Assembly (NCBI RefSeq): GCF_004006015.1
Contig: NZ_CP034766.1
Location: forward strand, 1,955,001 to 2,019,000
DNA from: Rhodococcus sp. X156
GTDB taxonomy: Bacteria > Actinomycetota > Actinomycetes > Mycobacteriales > Mycobacteriaceae
Reading direction: 5' to 3'
DNA: 64,000 nucleotides
In this document: piece by piece, positions 24,619 to 38,232 of the stretch
Layout: each line of letters begins with the position of its first letter
Position numbering within the stretch: position 1 is the stretch's first letter
Program-made: the position numbers and the translations under genes
Notes under the pieces: model-generated
Seen by the model: only the letters and a program-made list of their open reading frames with translations
Database searches by the model: none
Told to the model about the DNA's origin: nothing

Positions 24619-25607
24619 TCCCCTTCGACTACCAGCGCGCCGACGACGCCGCCAGCGCGGTGGCCACCGTCGCAGCCCGTGCGGACGCCGCCTTCCTCGG
24701 TGGCGGCACCAACCTCGTCGACCGGATGAAGCTCGGCGTGGACAACCCGACGCTGCTCGTCGACATCAGCCGCCTGCCGCTGAACGCCGTGGACGTGCAG
24801 CCCGACGGCAGCGTCCACGTCGGCACCAACGTCCGCAACAGCGACCTGGCCGCCCACCCGGTGATCCGCGCGCACTACCCGGCGCTGTCCCAGGCCCTGC
24901 TCGCCGGCGCCTCCGGGCAGCTGCGCAACCTGGCCACCACCGGCGGCAACCTGCTGCAGCGCACCCGGTGCGTGTACTTCCAGGACGTCACCACCCCGTG
25001 CAACAAGCGCGAGCCCGGCTCCGGCTGCTCGGCCATCGGTGGCTACACCCGCTACCACGCCATCCTCGGCTCCTCGCCGGAGTGCATCGCCGTGCACCCC
25101 TCGGACATGGCGGTGGCGCTGGCGGCCCTGGATGCCACGGTCGTGGTGGTCGGGCCCGACGGAGAGCGCCACGTCCCGGTGACCGAGCTGCACCGCCTGC
25201 CCGGTGCGCACCCCGAGCGCGACACCGTGCTCGCCCACGGCGAGCTGATCACCGCGGTGCACCTCTCCCCCACCGGCGCCTCACGGTCGGCCTACCGCAA
25301 GGTCCGTGACCGCGCCTCGTTCGCGTTCGCGCTGGTCTCTGTCGCGGCCACCCTGGAGGTCACCGACGGCACCGTCACCCGCGCACGCATCGCGCTGGGC
25401 GGAGTGGCCCACAAGCCGTGGCGGGCCAGCCGCGCCGAGGAGCTCCTGCGGGGCGCACCGGCCACCGAGGACAGCTACCGGCGTGCCGCGGAGGCCGAGC
25501 TGGCCGACGCGGTGCCGCAGGGCGAGAACGCCTTCAAGATCCCCATGGTCCGCAACACCCTCGTGTCCGTGCTGCGCGAGCTCACCCCCACCGAGGAGCA
25601 GCGATGA
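24615..25607 (+). CDS. Molybdenum hydroxylase FAD-binding subunit (YagS type)
   Basis: FAD-binding middle subunit of the same enzyme, 330 residues. The FAD-binding AFLGGGTNLVDRMKLGV and ATTGGNLLQRTRC motifs are clear. It also carries the extra cysteines RCVYFQDVTTPCNKREPGSGCSA, which in YagS and 4-hydroxybenzoyl-CoA reductase beta subunits ligate an additional [4Fe-4S] cluster. The GTG at 24615 overlaps the 2Fe-2S gene, and its stop overlaps the large subunit ATG (25604-25607), so all three subunits are co-translated. Confidence 0.92.
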   Translation: MIPFDYQRADDAASAVATVAARADAAFLGGGTNLVDRMKLGVDNPTLLVDISRLPLNAVDVQPDGSVHVGTNVRNSDLAAHPVIRAHYPALSQALLAGASGQLRNLATTGGNLLQRTRCVYFQDVTTPCNKREPGSGCSAIGGYTRYHAILGSSPECIAVHPSDMAVALAALDATVVVVGPDGERHVPVTELHRLPGAHPERDTVLAHGELITAVHLSPTGASRSAYRKVRDRASFAFALVSVAATLEVTDGTVTRARIALGGVAHKPWRASRAEELLRGAPATEDSYRRAAEAELADAVPQGENAFKIPMVRNTLVSVLRELTPTEEQR

Positions 25608-27685
25608 CCGCGCCCGTGCAGCCCCACGCCATCGGCACCGACCAGCCGCGGGTGGACGGCGTCGCCAAGGTCACCGGCAGCGCCACCTACGCCTACGAGC
25701 ACCCCGTCGAGCACCCCGTGCACCTGCACCCGCTGCACTCCACCATCGCCCGCGGCCGCATCACCGCCGTGGACACCTCGCAGGCCGAGGCGCTGCCGGG
25801 CGTGCTCACCGTGCTCACCCACCTCAACGCCCCCCGGCTGGCCGACACCAGCGACGCCGAGCTGGCGGTGCTGCAGACCGCCGACATCGCCTACCGGGGG
25901 CAGCTGGTGGGTGCGGTGATCGCCGAGACCCCCGAGGTCGCCCGGCACGCGGCGAGCCTGGTGCACCTGACGTACCACCAGCAGCCGCACGACACCGTGC
26001 TGCACGCCGACCGCGACGACTTCTACACCCCGGAGTCGGTCAACGGCGGCTTCGAGACCGACACCGACAGCGGAGACGTGGAGTCTGCGCTGCGCGAGGC
26101 CGCGGTCACCGTGGACGCCACCTACTCCACCCCCACCGAGCACAACAACCCGATGGAGCCGCACACCACGGTGGCACTCTGGAACGGGCAGGTGCTCACC
26201 CTGTTCGACTCCACCCAGGGCGTGCACACCGTCCGCACCACGCTCGCCCCGATCCTGGGCCTCGACCCGGAGCAGCTGCGGGTGGTCGCACTCAACGTGG
26301 GCGGAGGCTTCGGCTCCAAGGGCATGCCGCACCCGCACAACGTGCTGGCGGCCATGGGTGCCCAGGTCACGCCCGGGCGGGCCGTGAAGATGGCGCTGAC
26401 CCGCCAGGAGATGTTCACCGTGGTCGGCTACCGCACCCCCACCATCCAGCGGGTGCGCTACGGCGCCGACGCCGACGGACACCTCACCGCCATCGTGCAC
26501 GAGGTCCTCGAGCAGTCCTCCACGGTCAAGGAGTTCGCCGAGCAGACCGCGGTGCCGGCCCGGATGATGTACGCCTGCGCCAACCGACGCACCAGCCACC
26601 GGGTGGCGGCGCTGGACGTGGCGGTGCCGTCCTGGATGCGTGCTCCCGGCGAGTGCCCGGGCATGTACGCCACCGAGGCCGCGATGGACGAGCTGGCGGC
26701 AGCGTGCGGGCTGGACCCCATCGAGCTGCGGGTGCGCAACGAGCCCGAGGTCGATCCGGAGACCGGAAAGCCGTGGTCGCAGCGACGCCTGCTCGAGTGC
26801 CTCTACGAGGGCGCCCGGCGCATCGGCTGGTCCGACCGCGCCCCGCAGCCCCGGGCGCGGCTGGAGGACGGCTGGTGGGTGGGGCTGGGCGTCTCGGCGT
26901 CGACGTACCCGCACAACGTGATGCCCGGCTCCCACGCCAAGATCTCCTACGCCGCCGGCCGCTACTCGGTGCAGATCGGCGCCGTGGACATCGGCACCGG
27001 CGCGTGGACGGCGCTCGCCCAGATCGCCGCTGACGCGCTGCGCTGCCCGCTGGACGCGGTGGACCTGCAGATCGGGGACAGCGCGCTGCCGATGGCCACC
27101 GTCGCGGGTGGCTCCTCCGGCACCACCTCCTGGGGCACCGCCATCACCGCCGCGGCTGAGCTGTTCCGCCACGACCACGGCGAGCACCCGGAGGACGGGG
27201 TGCACAGCGAGGCCGTGATGCCCGAGCTGCCCGGGCCGCTGGAGACGGCGATCCACAGCTTCGGCGCCCAGCTGGTGGAGGTGCGCGTGCACGCCGACAC
27301 CGGCGAGGTGCGGGTGCCGCGGATGGTGGGGGTGTTCTCCGTGGGCCGGGTGGTCAACCCCCGCACCGTGCGGTCCCAGCTGATCGGCGGCATGACCATG
27401 GGCCTGTCGATGGCCCTGCACGAGCAGAGCATCACCGACCCGCGGTTCGGCCACGTGGTCAACCACGACTTCGCCGAGTACCACATCGCCGCCCACGGCG
27501 ACGTCGCGGACATCGACGTGAGCTGGTTGGACGAGCACGACCCGCACGCCAACCCGATGGGCACCCGTGGGGTGGGCGAGATCGGCATCGTGGGCACCGC
27601 GTCGGCCATCGTCAGCGCGGTCCACCACGCCACCGGCACCCGGGTGCGCGACCTGCCCGTCACCGCGGACAAGCTGCTGGAGTAG
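25604..27685 (+). CDS. Molybdenum hydroxylase molybdopterin-binding subunit (YagR/XdhA type)
   Basis: Catalytic subunit that holds the molybdopterin cofactor and oxidises an aldehyde or N-heterocycle, 693 residues. Seen are the a/b hammerhead start (GVAKVTGSATYAYEHP), GGGFGSKG, the substrate-side APGECPGMYATEAAMDE, AGGSSGTTSWGTA and the catalytic Glu in GTRGVGEIGIVG. The closest pattern is the periplasmic aldehyde oxidoreductase YagR/PaoC, but the substrate cannot be read from sequence. No cofactor-maturation (XdhC/MocA) gene is adjacent. Confidence 0.92.
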   Translation: MTAPVQPHAIGTDQPRVDGVAKVTGSATYAYEHPVEHPVHLHPLHSTIARGRITAVDTSQAEALPGVLTVLTHLNAPRLADTSDAELAVLQTADIAYRGQLVGAVIAETPEVARHAASLVHLTYHQQPHDTVLHADRDDFYTPESVNGGFETDTDSGDVESALREAAVTVDATYSTPTEHNNPMEPHTTVALWNGQVLTLFDSTQGVHTVRTTLAPILGLDPEQLRVVALNVGGGFGSKGMPHPHNVLAAMGAQVTPGRAVKMALTRQEMFTVVGYRTPTIQRVRYGADADGHLTAIVHEVLEQSSTVKEFAEQTAVPARMMYACANRRTSHRVAALDVAVPSWMRAPGECPGMYATEAAMDELAAACGLDPIELRVRNEPEVDPETGKPWSQRRLLECLYEGARRIGWSDRAPQPRARLEDGWWVGLGVSASTYPHNVMPGSHAKISYAAGRYSVQIGAVDIGTGAWTALAQIAADALRCPLDAVDLQIGDSALPMATVAGGSSGTTSWGTAITAAAELFRHDHGEHPEDGVHSEAVMPELPGPLETAIHSFGAQLVEVRVHADTGEVRVPRMVGVFSVGRVVNPRTVRSQLIGGMTMGLSMALHEQSITDPRFGHVVNHDFAEYHIAAHGDVADIDVSWLDEHDPHANPMGTRGVGEIGIVGTASAIVSAVHHATGTRVRDLPVTADKLLE

Positions 27686-27695
27686 CGCACGCCCA

Positions 27696-27720
27696 GGCGG
27701 GCCCGCCCAGGTGGGCCCAC
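27696..27720. terminator. Paired GC palindromes between convergent genes (possible terminator)
   Basis: Two palindromes, GGCGGGCCCGCC (27696-27707) and GTGGGCCCAC (27711-27720), fill the 35-base gap between the molybdenum hydroxylase stop and the aroQ stop. A GGGCCC/GGGCCC stem with an 8-nt loop is possible. Termination is inferred from position. Confidence 0.35.
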
Positions 27721-31053
<3,333 letters not shown>

Positions 31054-31088
31054 CTTCCCATGCGGCTACCGGCGCCCGCGCACCGCGC

Positions 31089-31904
31089 TCAGTCCAGGGC
31101 GGCGGCCATGGCCGTGCGCGGGGCCGCGCGGCCGGTGAACAGCTGCACCTGCCCGAAGGCCTGGTGCAGCAACATGTCCAGCCCGCTGGCCAGCTGGCCG
31201 TCAGCGCGCTGCACGGCCTCGGCCAGCGGGGTGGGCCACGGGTCGTAGATGACGTCGAGCACGCTGGGCACCGTGGCCAGCGCCTCGGCCAACCCGGCGG
31301 CAGCGGCGGCGGGCACCGTGCTCACCGCCACGGCGGCCTGGGCGCAGGCGGCGGCGACCGCAGCCGGGTCGAACGGGACGATCGCGGTGTGCAGGCCGGC
31401 GGCCTCCGCGCACTCCACGGTGCCCACGGCCCGGGACGGCTCCCGCACCACCAGGTCGAGCTCGCGCACCCCGGCGGCGGCGAGGGCCACCACCACGGCG
31501 CGGGCGGTGCCCCCGGCGCCCACCACCACCGCGCGGGTGCCGGCCAGCTGCTCGTCGCCCGGGGTCACCCCCAACGCACCGAGCACGCCGTCCACGTCGG
31601 TGCAGTCGGCCAGCCAGCCGTCCCCGGTGCGCACCAGGGTGTTGGCCGCGCCCACCGCCTCGGCGCGCGCGGTGCGCACGTCCGCCACCGCCAGCGCGGC
31701 GAGCTTGGCCGGCATGGTCACCGACAGCCCCACCCACTCGGGGCCGAGCGAGGCCACCAGCGGCGCCACGCCGTCCGCGTCGCACTCGATGCGCTCGTAG
31801 GTCCACTCCGGCAGCCCGAGCGCCGCGTAGGCGGCCAGGTGCAGCTGCGGGGAGCGCGAGTGCGCGATCGGCGTGCCGATCACCGCGGCCCGGCGAGCGG
31901 TCAC
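31089..31904 (-). CDS. aroE: Shikimate 5-dehydrogenase
   Basis: NADPH-dependent reduction of 3-dehydroshikimate. The substrate-binding N-domain shows SRSPQLHLAAYAALGL and the catalytic Lys in GLSVTMPAKLAAL. The dinucleotide-binding motif is VVGAGGTARAVVVAL and the C-terminus is SGLDMLLHQAFGQVQLFTG. The GTG at 31904 overlaps the mltG stop, giving 271 residues. The shikimate genes present lack aroA (EPSP synthase) and aroG/F, which must lie elsewhere. Confidence 0.93.
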   Translation of the reverse strand: MTARRAAVIGTPIAHSRSPQLHLAAYAALGLPEWTYERIECDADGVAPLVASLGPEWVGLSVTMPAKLAALAVADVRTARAEAVGAANTLVRTGDGWLADCTDVDGVLGALGVTPGDEQLAGTRAVVVGAGGTARAVVVALAAAGVRELDLVVREPSRAVGTVECAEAAGLHTAIVPFDPAAVAAACAQAAVAVSTVPAAAAAGLAEALATVPSVLDVIYDPWPTPLAEAVQRADGQLASGLDMLLHQAFGQVQLFTGRAAPRTAMAAALD

Positions 31905-33325
31905 GGCGGCCCGCCCCCGCCGGCGATGATCGCCAGGTGCTGGTCGTAGGTGTCGGAGAAGCAGGTGGCGCCCTGGGTGCCACAGGTGACGAAGTAGTGC
32001 CAGGTGCCCTCCGCCGGGTTCATCGCCCCGGTGATGGCCTCCTCGCCCGGGGAGGCGATGGGGGTCAGCGGCAGGCCCGGGCTGGCGTAGGTGTTCCACG
32101 GCGTGACCGTGGCCCGGTCCTTGGGCGTGGTGGCGATGTACTGCAGGTCCAGGGGGTAGTTCACGGTGGAGTCGAACTCGAGCTTCTGGCTGATCTTGAG
32201 CCGGTTCAGGATCACTCGGGTGACCTTGTCGTACTCCCCGGGCTTGACCTCGCGCTCGTTGAGCGAGGCGACCACGAGCACCTGGTAGGGCGTCAGGCCG
32301 TCCACGTTCGCCTCCGGCAGGCCCGCCAGCTGCAGCGCCGTGGCCGAGCTGCTGATCATCCGCTGCAGCAGCGTGGTGGCCGGTGCCCCCGGCTCCACGT
32401 CGTAGCTGCCGGGCCGGATGAGGCCCTCGATGCGCTTCTCCTTCTCCGAGCTGGCGGCCTGCACCTCGGTCTTGGCCCAGTCGGGCACGCCGAGGTCGTC
32501 CAGGTCGGCGGTGGCCGCGGCCGTGCGCAGGTCGGCCTCGCTGGTGCAGCGCCGCTCCCCGTCGAGCTCCACGCAGGAGGCCTTGGCCAGGGTGGACAGG
32601 ATGCCGGGAGTGACCGAGCCGTCCTTGCCGCGGACGTCGTCGAGCTGGCGGCCCTCGGGGATGACGAGGCCGCCGACGCGGGACTTGGGGTCGACCAGGC
32701 GGGACACGGCCGTGGCGGCGGGAATCTTGGTGCGCAGCTTGTAGAAGCCCGGCTGCACCGACGCCATCCGGGTGTCGTTGGCAGCCGCCTTGGTGAACAG
32801 CGACGCGCTGCTGACCACGTCGTCCCTGACCAGCGCGGCACCGATGGCGCCGGCGGTGTCGCCCTCCATCACGCGGAACACCACGTCGGACTCGCCCCCA
32901 CCGGCGTAGTCCTCGGTCTCGGAGCTGGAGAACTGCCCGAAGAGCGCCTTGCCGCCGAGGTACACCACGCCGCCGAGCACCAGCAGCACCACGAGTGCCA
33001 CGGCGACACCCACCCGGCGTCGGGTGGCGTGCACCCGCGACGGGCCGGTGCGCCGCGAGCGCGCCGGGCCGGCGTCGTAGTCGTGCTCGTCGGCCCAGTC
33101 GGGCTCGCCCGCGTGGTCGGAGTCGTAGTAGCCGTCGGGGTCGAGCAGCGGGTCGTCCAGCAGGGAGTCCGGCTCCAGCACGGAGTCGCCGGTGGCGGCA
33201 CCCGGTGGTGGGGCCACGAACCGCGGCCCGACCGAGCGGCGACCCCACTCCTCGCCACCATCGTCGTGGCCAGGCGTGCGGGGTGCTCCTGGCCTGGTGC
33301 GGCCACCGTCGAAGCTGTCACTCAC
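31901..33325 (-). CDS. mltG: Endolytic murein transglycosylase MltG (YceG family)
   Basis: Membrane-anchored lytic transglycosylase thought to cut nascent glycan strands. The 474-residue protein starts with about 100 acidic, disordered cytoplasmic residues (many D/E/Y). One transmembrane helix follows (about 105-127, [21 protein letters not shown]), then an extracellular YceG domain. The catalytic Glu is in VVASLNERE, at the place of the usual ASIVEKE, followed by VILNRL and [11 protein letters not shown]. It overlaps ruvX and aroE by 4 bases each, as in the mycobacterial order ruvX-mltG-aroE. Confidence 0.93.
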   Translation of the reverse strand: MSDSFDGGRTRPGAPRTPGHDDGGEEWGRRSVGPRFVAPPPGAATGDSVLEPDSLLDDPLLDPDGYYDSDHAGEPDWADEHDYDAGPARSRRTGPSRVHATRRRVGVAVALVVLLVLGGVVYLGGKALFGQFSSSETEDYAGGGESDVVFRVMEGDTAGAIGAALVRDDVVSSASLFTKAAANDTRMASVQPGFYKLRTKIPAATAVSRLVDPKSRVGGLVIPEGRQLDDVRGKDGSVTPGILSTLAKASCVELDGERRCTSEADLRTAAATADLDDLGVPDWAKTEVQAASSEKEKRIEGLIRPGSYDVEPGAPATTLLQRMISSSATALQLAGLPEANVDGLTPYQVLVVASLNEREVKPGEYDKVTRVILNRLKISQKLEFDSTVNYPLDLQYIATTPKDRATVTPWNTYASPGLPLTPIASPGEEAITGAMNPAEGTWHYFVTCGTQGATCFSDTYDQHLAIIAGGGGPP

Positions 33326-33843
33326 CGGTTTTCCTCCGTGGTCGCGTTGTCTCCCCTGGTCCTGCTGGCCCGTTCATCGAGCCAGCCCTGCAAGATCGCC
33401 ACGGCCGCAAGCTGGTCCACCAGCGAGCGCTGGCGCTTGCCTCTCACCCCCTGCTCGGCCAGCACCCGGCTGGCCGTCACCGTGGTCAACCGCTCGTCGC
33501 TGAGCCGCACCGGAACCGGGGCGAGCACCTGACGCAGTCGATCAGCGTACTCAGTGGCCAGTGCGGCGGCCTTGCCGTGCTCGCCGCGCATGGTCTGCGG
33601 CAGCCCCACCACGACCTCGACCGCTTCGTACTCCGCCACGATCTCACGAATGCGGCGCACGTCGGGGCTGTCGAGACCGGCGCGTCCCCCGGCCCTGGCC
33701 ACCGTCTCCACCGGAGTGGCCATGATCCCGTCCGGATCGCAGGAGGCCACTCCGATGCGGACGCTGCCCACGTCGATGCCGATCCGCCGCCCCCGGCCGG
33801 GGTCGGTGTCGTCCGGCCGGTCGGGCCGGGCGCGCTCGGTCAC
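33322..33843 (-). CDS. ruvX: Putative Holliday-junction-type nuclease / pre-16S rRNA nuclease YqgF
   Basis: RNase H-fold protein of the YqgF family, implicated in 5' maturation of 16S rRNA. The 173-residue product has the metal-binding [27 protein letters not shown], the Glu in [11 protein letters not shown] and the Asp in [14 protein letters not shown]. The GTG at 33843 overlaps the alaS stop (GTGA), and the gene's stop overlaps mltG. Confidence 0.94.
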   Translation of the reverse strand: MTERARPDRPDDTDPGRGRRIGIDVGSVRIGVASCDPDGIMATPVETVARAGGRAGLDSPDVRRIREIVAEYEAVEVVVGLPQTMRGEHGKAAALATEYADRLRQVLAPVPVRLSDERLTTVTASRVLAEQGVRGKRQRSLVDQLAAVAILQGWLDERASRTRGDNATTEENR

Positions 33844-36500
33844 GGCGCGAGCGCCCCGCGCAGGGCCGCGATGGCGGCCGGGATCCCGGCCGGGTCGGTG
33901 CCCCCGCCCTGCGCCATGTCCGGCTTGCCGCCGCCACGGCCGCCGATGGCGGCAGCGAAGCTGGGCACCAGGGCACCGGCCGACAGACCGGCGTCGCGGG
34001 CCGCCGCGGTGGTCGCCACCAGGAAGCTGACCTTGTCACCGTTGGTGCTGAACAGCGCCACCACGCCGGGCTGCTGGCCGAGCTTGCCGCGCACGTCGCC
34101 GGCCAGTGCCCGCAGGTCGTTGCCGCTGGTGCCCGCCGGAGCCTGGGTGGCGACGAGCAGGGTGTCGCCGACCCGCTCGGCGGACTCCGCCAGGGTGCCG
34201 GCCGAGGACAGCACGGCCGCCGCGCGGGTCTGCTCCAGCTCCTTCTCCGCCACCCGCAGGCGCTCGACCAGGTCCGCCACCCGGGCGGGCACGTCGGCGT
34301 CGGGCGTCTTCAGCGTGGCGGCCAGGCCCTGCACCAGCGCGCGCTCCTTGGCCAGGTAGCGGTAGGCGTCCATGCCGACGTAGGCCTCGATGCGGCGCAC
34401 GCCCGAGCCCACCGAGGACTCCCCGAGCAGGGTGACCGGACCGACCTGCGAGGAGTGCAGCACGTGCGTGCCGCCGCAGAGCTCGCGCGACCAGGGGCCG
34501 CCGATTTCCACCACGCGGACCTCCTCGTCGTAGGTCTCGCCGAACAGCGCGAGCGCCCCCATCTCACGGGCGCCCGCCATGCTGGTGTGCAGCACGCGCA
34601 CCGGCAGGTCCTCGAGCACCGCGCGGTTGGTGACCTCCTCCACCTCGCTGCGCGTGGCGGCGGACAGCCCGCCCTGCCAGGCGAAGTCCAGGCGCAGGTA
34701 GCCGGGCTTGTTGTAGGAGCCGCTCTGCAGCGCCGTCGGGCCGAGCACCTCGCGCAGCGCAGCGTGCACCAGGTGCGTGCCGGAGTGGCCCTGCCGGGCA
34801 CCGGCTCGCCACACCGGGTCGACCTGGGCGAGCACCTGGGCACCCTCGGTGACCTCGCCACCGCGCACCCGCACCCGGTGCACCCACAGCCGCTTGGCCA
34901 CCTTCTGGACGTCGAGGACCTCCAGGTCGAGGTCAGTGCCGGTGATGACGCCGGCGTCGCTCTCCTGGCCGCCGGACTCCGCGTAGAGCGGGCTGCGGTC
35001 CAGCACCACCTCCACCACCTCGCCCTCGCCGGCGGAGCGGACCCTGCCGTGGTCGGCGACGATGCCGATGACCCGAGCCTCGGTGGCGAGCTCGTCGTAG
35101 CCGGTGAACTGGGTGGGGCCGGCGTCGAGCAGCTCGCGGTACACCGAGAGGTCTCCGTGGGCGTGCTTGCGGCTGGCGGCGTCGGACTTGGCGCGCTGGC
35201 GCTGCTCGGTCATCAGCGCGCGGAAGCCCGGCTCGTCCACGGTGAGCCCAGCCTCGGAGGCCATCTCCAGGGTGAGGTCGATGGGGAAGCCGTAGGTGTC
35301 GTGCAGGGCGAAGGCCTTGTCACCGCCGATCACCGAGCCACCCCCGGCGCGGATCTCCGCCACGGCGTTGTCGAACAGCTTGGAGCCCGAGCTCAGCGTC
35401 TGCAGGAAGGTGGTCTCCTCCCCCACCGCGATGCGCTCGATGCGTGCGCCCTCGGTGACCAGCTCGGGGTAGCTCTGCCCCATGGTGTCCAGCACCACGG
35501 CCACCAGCTCGGCCATGCTGGGCTTGTCCACGCCCAGCAGCCGGGCGGAGCGCACGATGCGGCGCAGCAGGCGGCGCAGCACGTAGCCGCGGCCGTCGTT
35601 GCCCGGGGTGACGCCGTCGGCGATGAGCATCACCGCGGTGCGGGCGTGGTCGGCGATCACCCGGAAGCGCACGTCGTCGGCCTCGTTGCCCACCGCGTAG
35701 CGACGCCCGGAGAGCTCCTCGGCCTTGGTGATCACCGGGCGCACCAGGTCGGTCTCGTAGACGTTGTCCACGCCCTGCAGCAGGAAGGCGACCCGCTCCA
35801 CGCCGAGACCGGTGTCGATGTTGCGCCGCGGCAGCGGGCCGAGGATCTCGAAGTCGTCCTTGGACGTGCCCGCGCCCCGCTCGTTCTGCATGAACACGAG
35901 GTTCCAGATCTCGATGTAGCGGTCCTCGTCGGCGATGGGGCCGCCCTCGACGCCGTACTCCGGGCCGCGGTCGTAGTAGATCTCCGAGCAGGGCCCGCAC
36001 GGGCCGGGGATGCCCATGGACCAGTAGTTGTCGGCCATCCCGCGGCGCTGGATGCGCTCGGCCGGCAGACCCGCGATCTCCTGCCACAGCCCGAACGCCT
36101 CGTCGTCGTCGAGGTACACCGTCACCCACACCCGCTCGGGGTCCAGGCCGTAGCCGCCGTCAGCCACCGGCGCGGTGATCAGGGTCCAGGCGAAGGTGAT
36201 CGCCTCGCGCTTGAAGTAGTCGCCGAAGGAGAAGTTCCCGGCCATCTGGAAGAAGGTGTTGTGCCGGGTGGTGATGCCCACGTTCTCGATGTCACCGGTG
36301 CGCACGCACTTCTGCACGCTCACCGCCCGCGGCCACGGCGCGGGGGCCTGACCCAGGAAGTACGGCACGAACTGCACCATGCCGGCGTTGATGAACAACA
36401 GGTTCGGGTCGTCCAGGATCAGCGACGCGCTGGGGACCAGGGTGTGGCCGTTGCGCACGAAGTGGTCGATGAATCGCTGGCGGATCTCGTGGGTCTGCAC
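33840..36500 (-). CDS. alaS: Alanyl-tRNA synthetase
   Basis: Charges tRNA-Ala. The 886-residue protein contains the class II core ([35 protein letters not shown]), the editing domain zinc motif [11 protein letters not shown] with [10 protein letters not shown], and the C-Ala domain ending in the Gly-rich [18 protein letters not shown]. The start ATG at 36500 is preceded by a short leader containing GAGGACACCCCCCC. Confidence 0.97.
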   Translation of the reverse strand: MQTHEIRQRFIDHFVRNGHTLVPSASLILDDPNLLFINAGMVQFVPYFLGQAPAPWPRAVSVQKCVRTGDIENVGITTRHNTFFQMAGNFSFGDYFKREAITFAWTLITAPVADGGYGLDPERVWVTVYLDDDEAFGLWQEIAGLPAERIQRRGMADNYWSMGIPGPCGPCSEIYYDRGPEYGVEGGPIADEDRYIEIWNLVFMQNERGAGTSKDDFEILGPLPRRNIDTGLGVERVAFLLQGVDNVYETDLVRPVITKAEELSGRRYAVGNEADDVRFRVIADHARTAVMLIADGVTPGNDGRGYVLRRLLRRIVRSARLLGVDKPSMAELVAVVLDTMGQSYPELVTEGARIERIAVGEETTFLQTLSSGSKLFDNAVAEIRAGGGSVIGGDKAFALHDTYGFPIDLTLEMASEAGLTVDEPGFRALMTEQRQRAKSDAASRKHAHGDLSVYRELLDAGPTQFTGYDELATEARVIGIVADHGRVRSAGEGEVVEVVLDRSPLYAESGGQESDAGVITGTDLDLEVLDVQKVAKRLWVHRVRVRGGEVTEGAQVLAQVDPVWRAGARQGHSGTHLVHAALREVLGPTALQSGSYNKPGYLRLDFAWQGGLSAATRSEVEEVTNRAVLEDLPVRVLHTSMAGAREMGALALFGETYDEEVRVVEIGGPWSRELCGGTHVLHSSQVGPVTLLGESSVGSGVRRIEAYVGMDAYRYLAKERALVQGLAATLKTPDADVPARVADLVERLRVAEKELEQTRAAAVLSSAGTLAESAERVGDTLLVATQAPAGTSGNDLRALAGDVRGKLGQQPGVVALFSTNGDKVSFLVATTAAARDAGLSAGALVPSFAAAIGGRGGGKPDMAQGGGTDPAGIPAAIAALRGALAP

Positions 36501-36564
36501 GGGGGGGTGTCCTCAATACGCGGGGAAGCGGCCTGTCGGCCCGGGTCTGTGGGAGGTGCCGGTC

Positions 36565-36762
36565 TCAGCCGGTGGCGGCGGGCTCGTCGTCAGGCAGCAG
36601 CTCGGCCGGCACCCGGGGCGGGCTGGTGGCCGAGGGCGAGGTGGGCCGCCGCAGCCACCGGGCGAGCAGCACCCCGACGGCAACGCCGGTCCCGGCCGTC
36701 AGCAGCAGCCGGGGCGCCGTCACGCGCCCTGGTCGCGCTGCCCGGTCTCGCCGCACGTCCAT
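36565..36762 (-). CDS. Small single-pass membrane protein
   Basis: A 65-residue protein from ATG 36762 with GGGAGGAACGAGG immediately upstream. A basic N-terminus (RRDRAARPGR) precedes one hydrophobic helix (about 17-35, PRLLLTAGTGVAVGVLLARW), then RR and a Pro/Ser-rich cytoplasmic or external tail (TSPSATSPPRVPAELLPDD). I recognise no family with certainty. Actinobacteria often carry small membrane proteins between rarA and alaS, so position supports a real gene. Confidence 0.65.
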   Translation of the reverse strand: MDVRRDRAARPGRVTAPRLLLTAGTGVAVGVLLARWLRRPTSPSATSPPRVPAELLPDDEPAATG

Positions 36763-36863
36763 CCTCGTTCCTCCCAGGCTCTGCTGGCACGGCGGTCAGG
36801 TTACCGGGCCGCCCACAAGCTCCGGGACCCGCCGATCAGGGCCTGCCGGTCGGGGCGTGTCGA

Positions 36864-38231
36864 TCAGCCTCGCCCGCGCACGATGGAGCGCAGCTTGGCC
36901 AGCCGCTCGCGCAGCGTGCGCTCCACCCCGTGGTTGGTGGGCCGGTAGTACTCCCGGCCCACCAGCTCCTCGGGCGGGTACTGCTGGGTGAGCACGCCGT
37001 CGGGGTGGTCGTGCGGGTAGCGGTAGCCCTGGGCGTTGCCCAGCTTGGCCGCCCCCGCGTAGTGCCCGTCGCGCAGGTGCGGCGGCACGGACCCGGCCTT
37101 GCCCGCGGACACGTCGGCCAGCGCGGCGGAGAGCCCGGCGAGCACCGCGTTGGACTTGGGCGCGGTGGCCAGGTGGATGGTGGCCTGGGCCAGCGCCAGG
37201 CGGGCCTCGGGCATCCCGATCAGCTGCACCGCCTGCGCGGCGGCGGTCGCGGTGAGCAGCGCCGTCGGGTCGGCCATGCCGACGTCCTCGCTGGCGTGCA
37301 CCACCAGCCGGCGAGCGATGAAGCGCGGGTCCTCCCCGGCGGCGATCATCCTGGCCAGGTAGTGCAGGGCGGCGTCCACGTCGGAGCCGCGGATGGACTT
37401 GATGAACGCGCTGGTGACGTCGTAGTGCTGATCACCGCTGCGGTCGTAGCGCACCGCCGCCTCGTCCACCGTCGCCTCCACGGCCGGCAGGTCGATCTCG
37501 CCGCGGCCCTCGCTGGACACCGCGTCGGCGGCGGCCTCCAGGGCGGTGAGCGCGCGGCGGGCGTCGCCGGAGGCCAGCCGCACCAGGTGGTCCTCGGCGT
37601 CGGCGCTGAGGGTCACCACGCCGGCGAGCCCGCGCGGGTCGCTGACGGCCCGGCGCAGCAGGGAGCGGACGTCCTCGGCGCCCAGCGGCCGCAGCTGCAG
37701 CACCAGCGAGCGCGACAGCAGCGGTGCGACCACGGAGAACGACGGGTTCTCGGTGGTGGCGCCCACCAGCAGCACGATGCGGTCCTCCACCGCCCCGAGC
37801 AGCGCGTCCTGCTGGGTCTTGGAGAAGCGGTGCACCTCGTCGATGAACAGCACCGTCTGCTCACCGTGCGCCAGCCGGCGGCGGGCCACGTCGATGACCG
37901 CGCGCACCTCCTTCACCCCGGCGGACAGCGCCGACAGCGCCTCGAAGCGGCGACCGGTGGCCTGCGACACCAGGGTGGCCAGGGTGGTCTTGCCGGTGCC
38001 GGGCGGGCCGTAGAGCAGCAGCGACGCGGGTGCGGCGCCCTCGATCAGGCGGCGCAGCGGGGCGCCCGGGCCCAGCAGGTGCTCCTGGCCGAGCACCTCC
38101 TCCAGCGAGCTGGGCCGCATCCGCACGGGCAGCGGGGCGTGCGGACGGGACGCGACGGGGCGAGCAGGGCCGGACGCCGCGGACGGCTGCTCGGCCTCGT
38201 CGCCGAACAGCCCCGGTTCTGGGTGGGACAC
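36864..38231 (-). CDS. rarA: Replication-associated recombination protein A (MgsA/WRNIP1-type AAA ATPase)
   Basis: AAA+ ATPase that acts at stalled replication forks. The 455-residue protein has a clamp-loader-like core with Walker [12 protein letters not shown] (about 75-85), Walker [17 protein letters not shown] and sensor-1 [11 protein letters not shown]. The C-terminal tetramerisation domain includes [11 protein letters not shown] and [14 protein letters not shown]. The N-terminus LFGDEAEQ is a normal feature. GTG at 38231. Confidence 0.95.
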   Translation of the reverse strand: MSHPEPGLFGDEAEQPSAASGPARPVASRPHAPLPVRMRPSSLEEVLGQEHLLGPGAPLRRLIEGAAPASLLLYGPPGTGKTTLATLVSQATGRRFEALSALSAGVKEVRAVIDVARRRLAHGEQTVLFIDEVHRFSKTQQDALLGAVEDRIVLLVGATTENPSFSVVAPLLSRSLVLQLRPLGAEDVRSLLRRAVSDPRGLAGVVTLSADAEDHLVRLASGDARRALTALEAAADAVSSEGRGEIDLPAVEATVDEAAVRYDRSGDQHYDVTSAFIKSIRGSDVDAALHYLARMIAAGEDPRFIARRLVVHASEDVGMADPTALLTATAAAQAVQLIGMPEARLALAQATIHLATAPKSNAVLAGLSAALADVSAGKAGSVPPHLRDGHYAGAAKLGNAQGYRYPHDHPDGVLTQQYPPEELVGREYYRPTNHGVERTLRERLAKLRSIVRGRG

Positions 38232-38232
38232 T

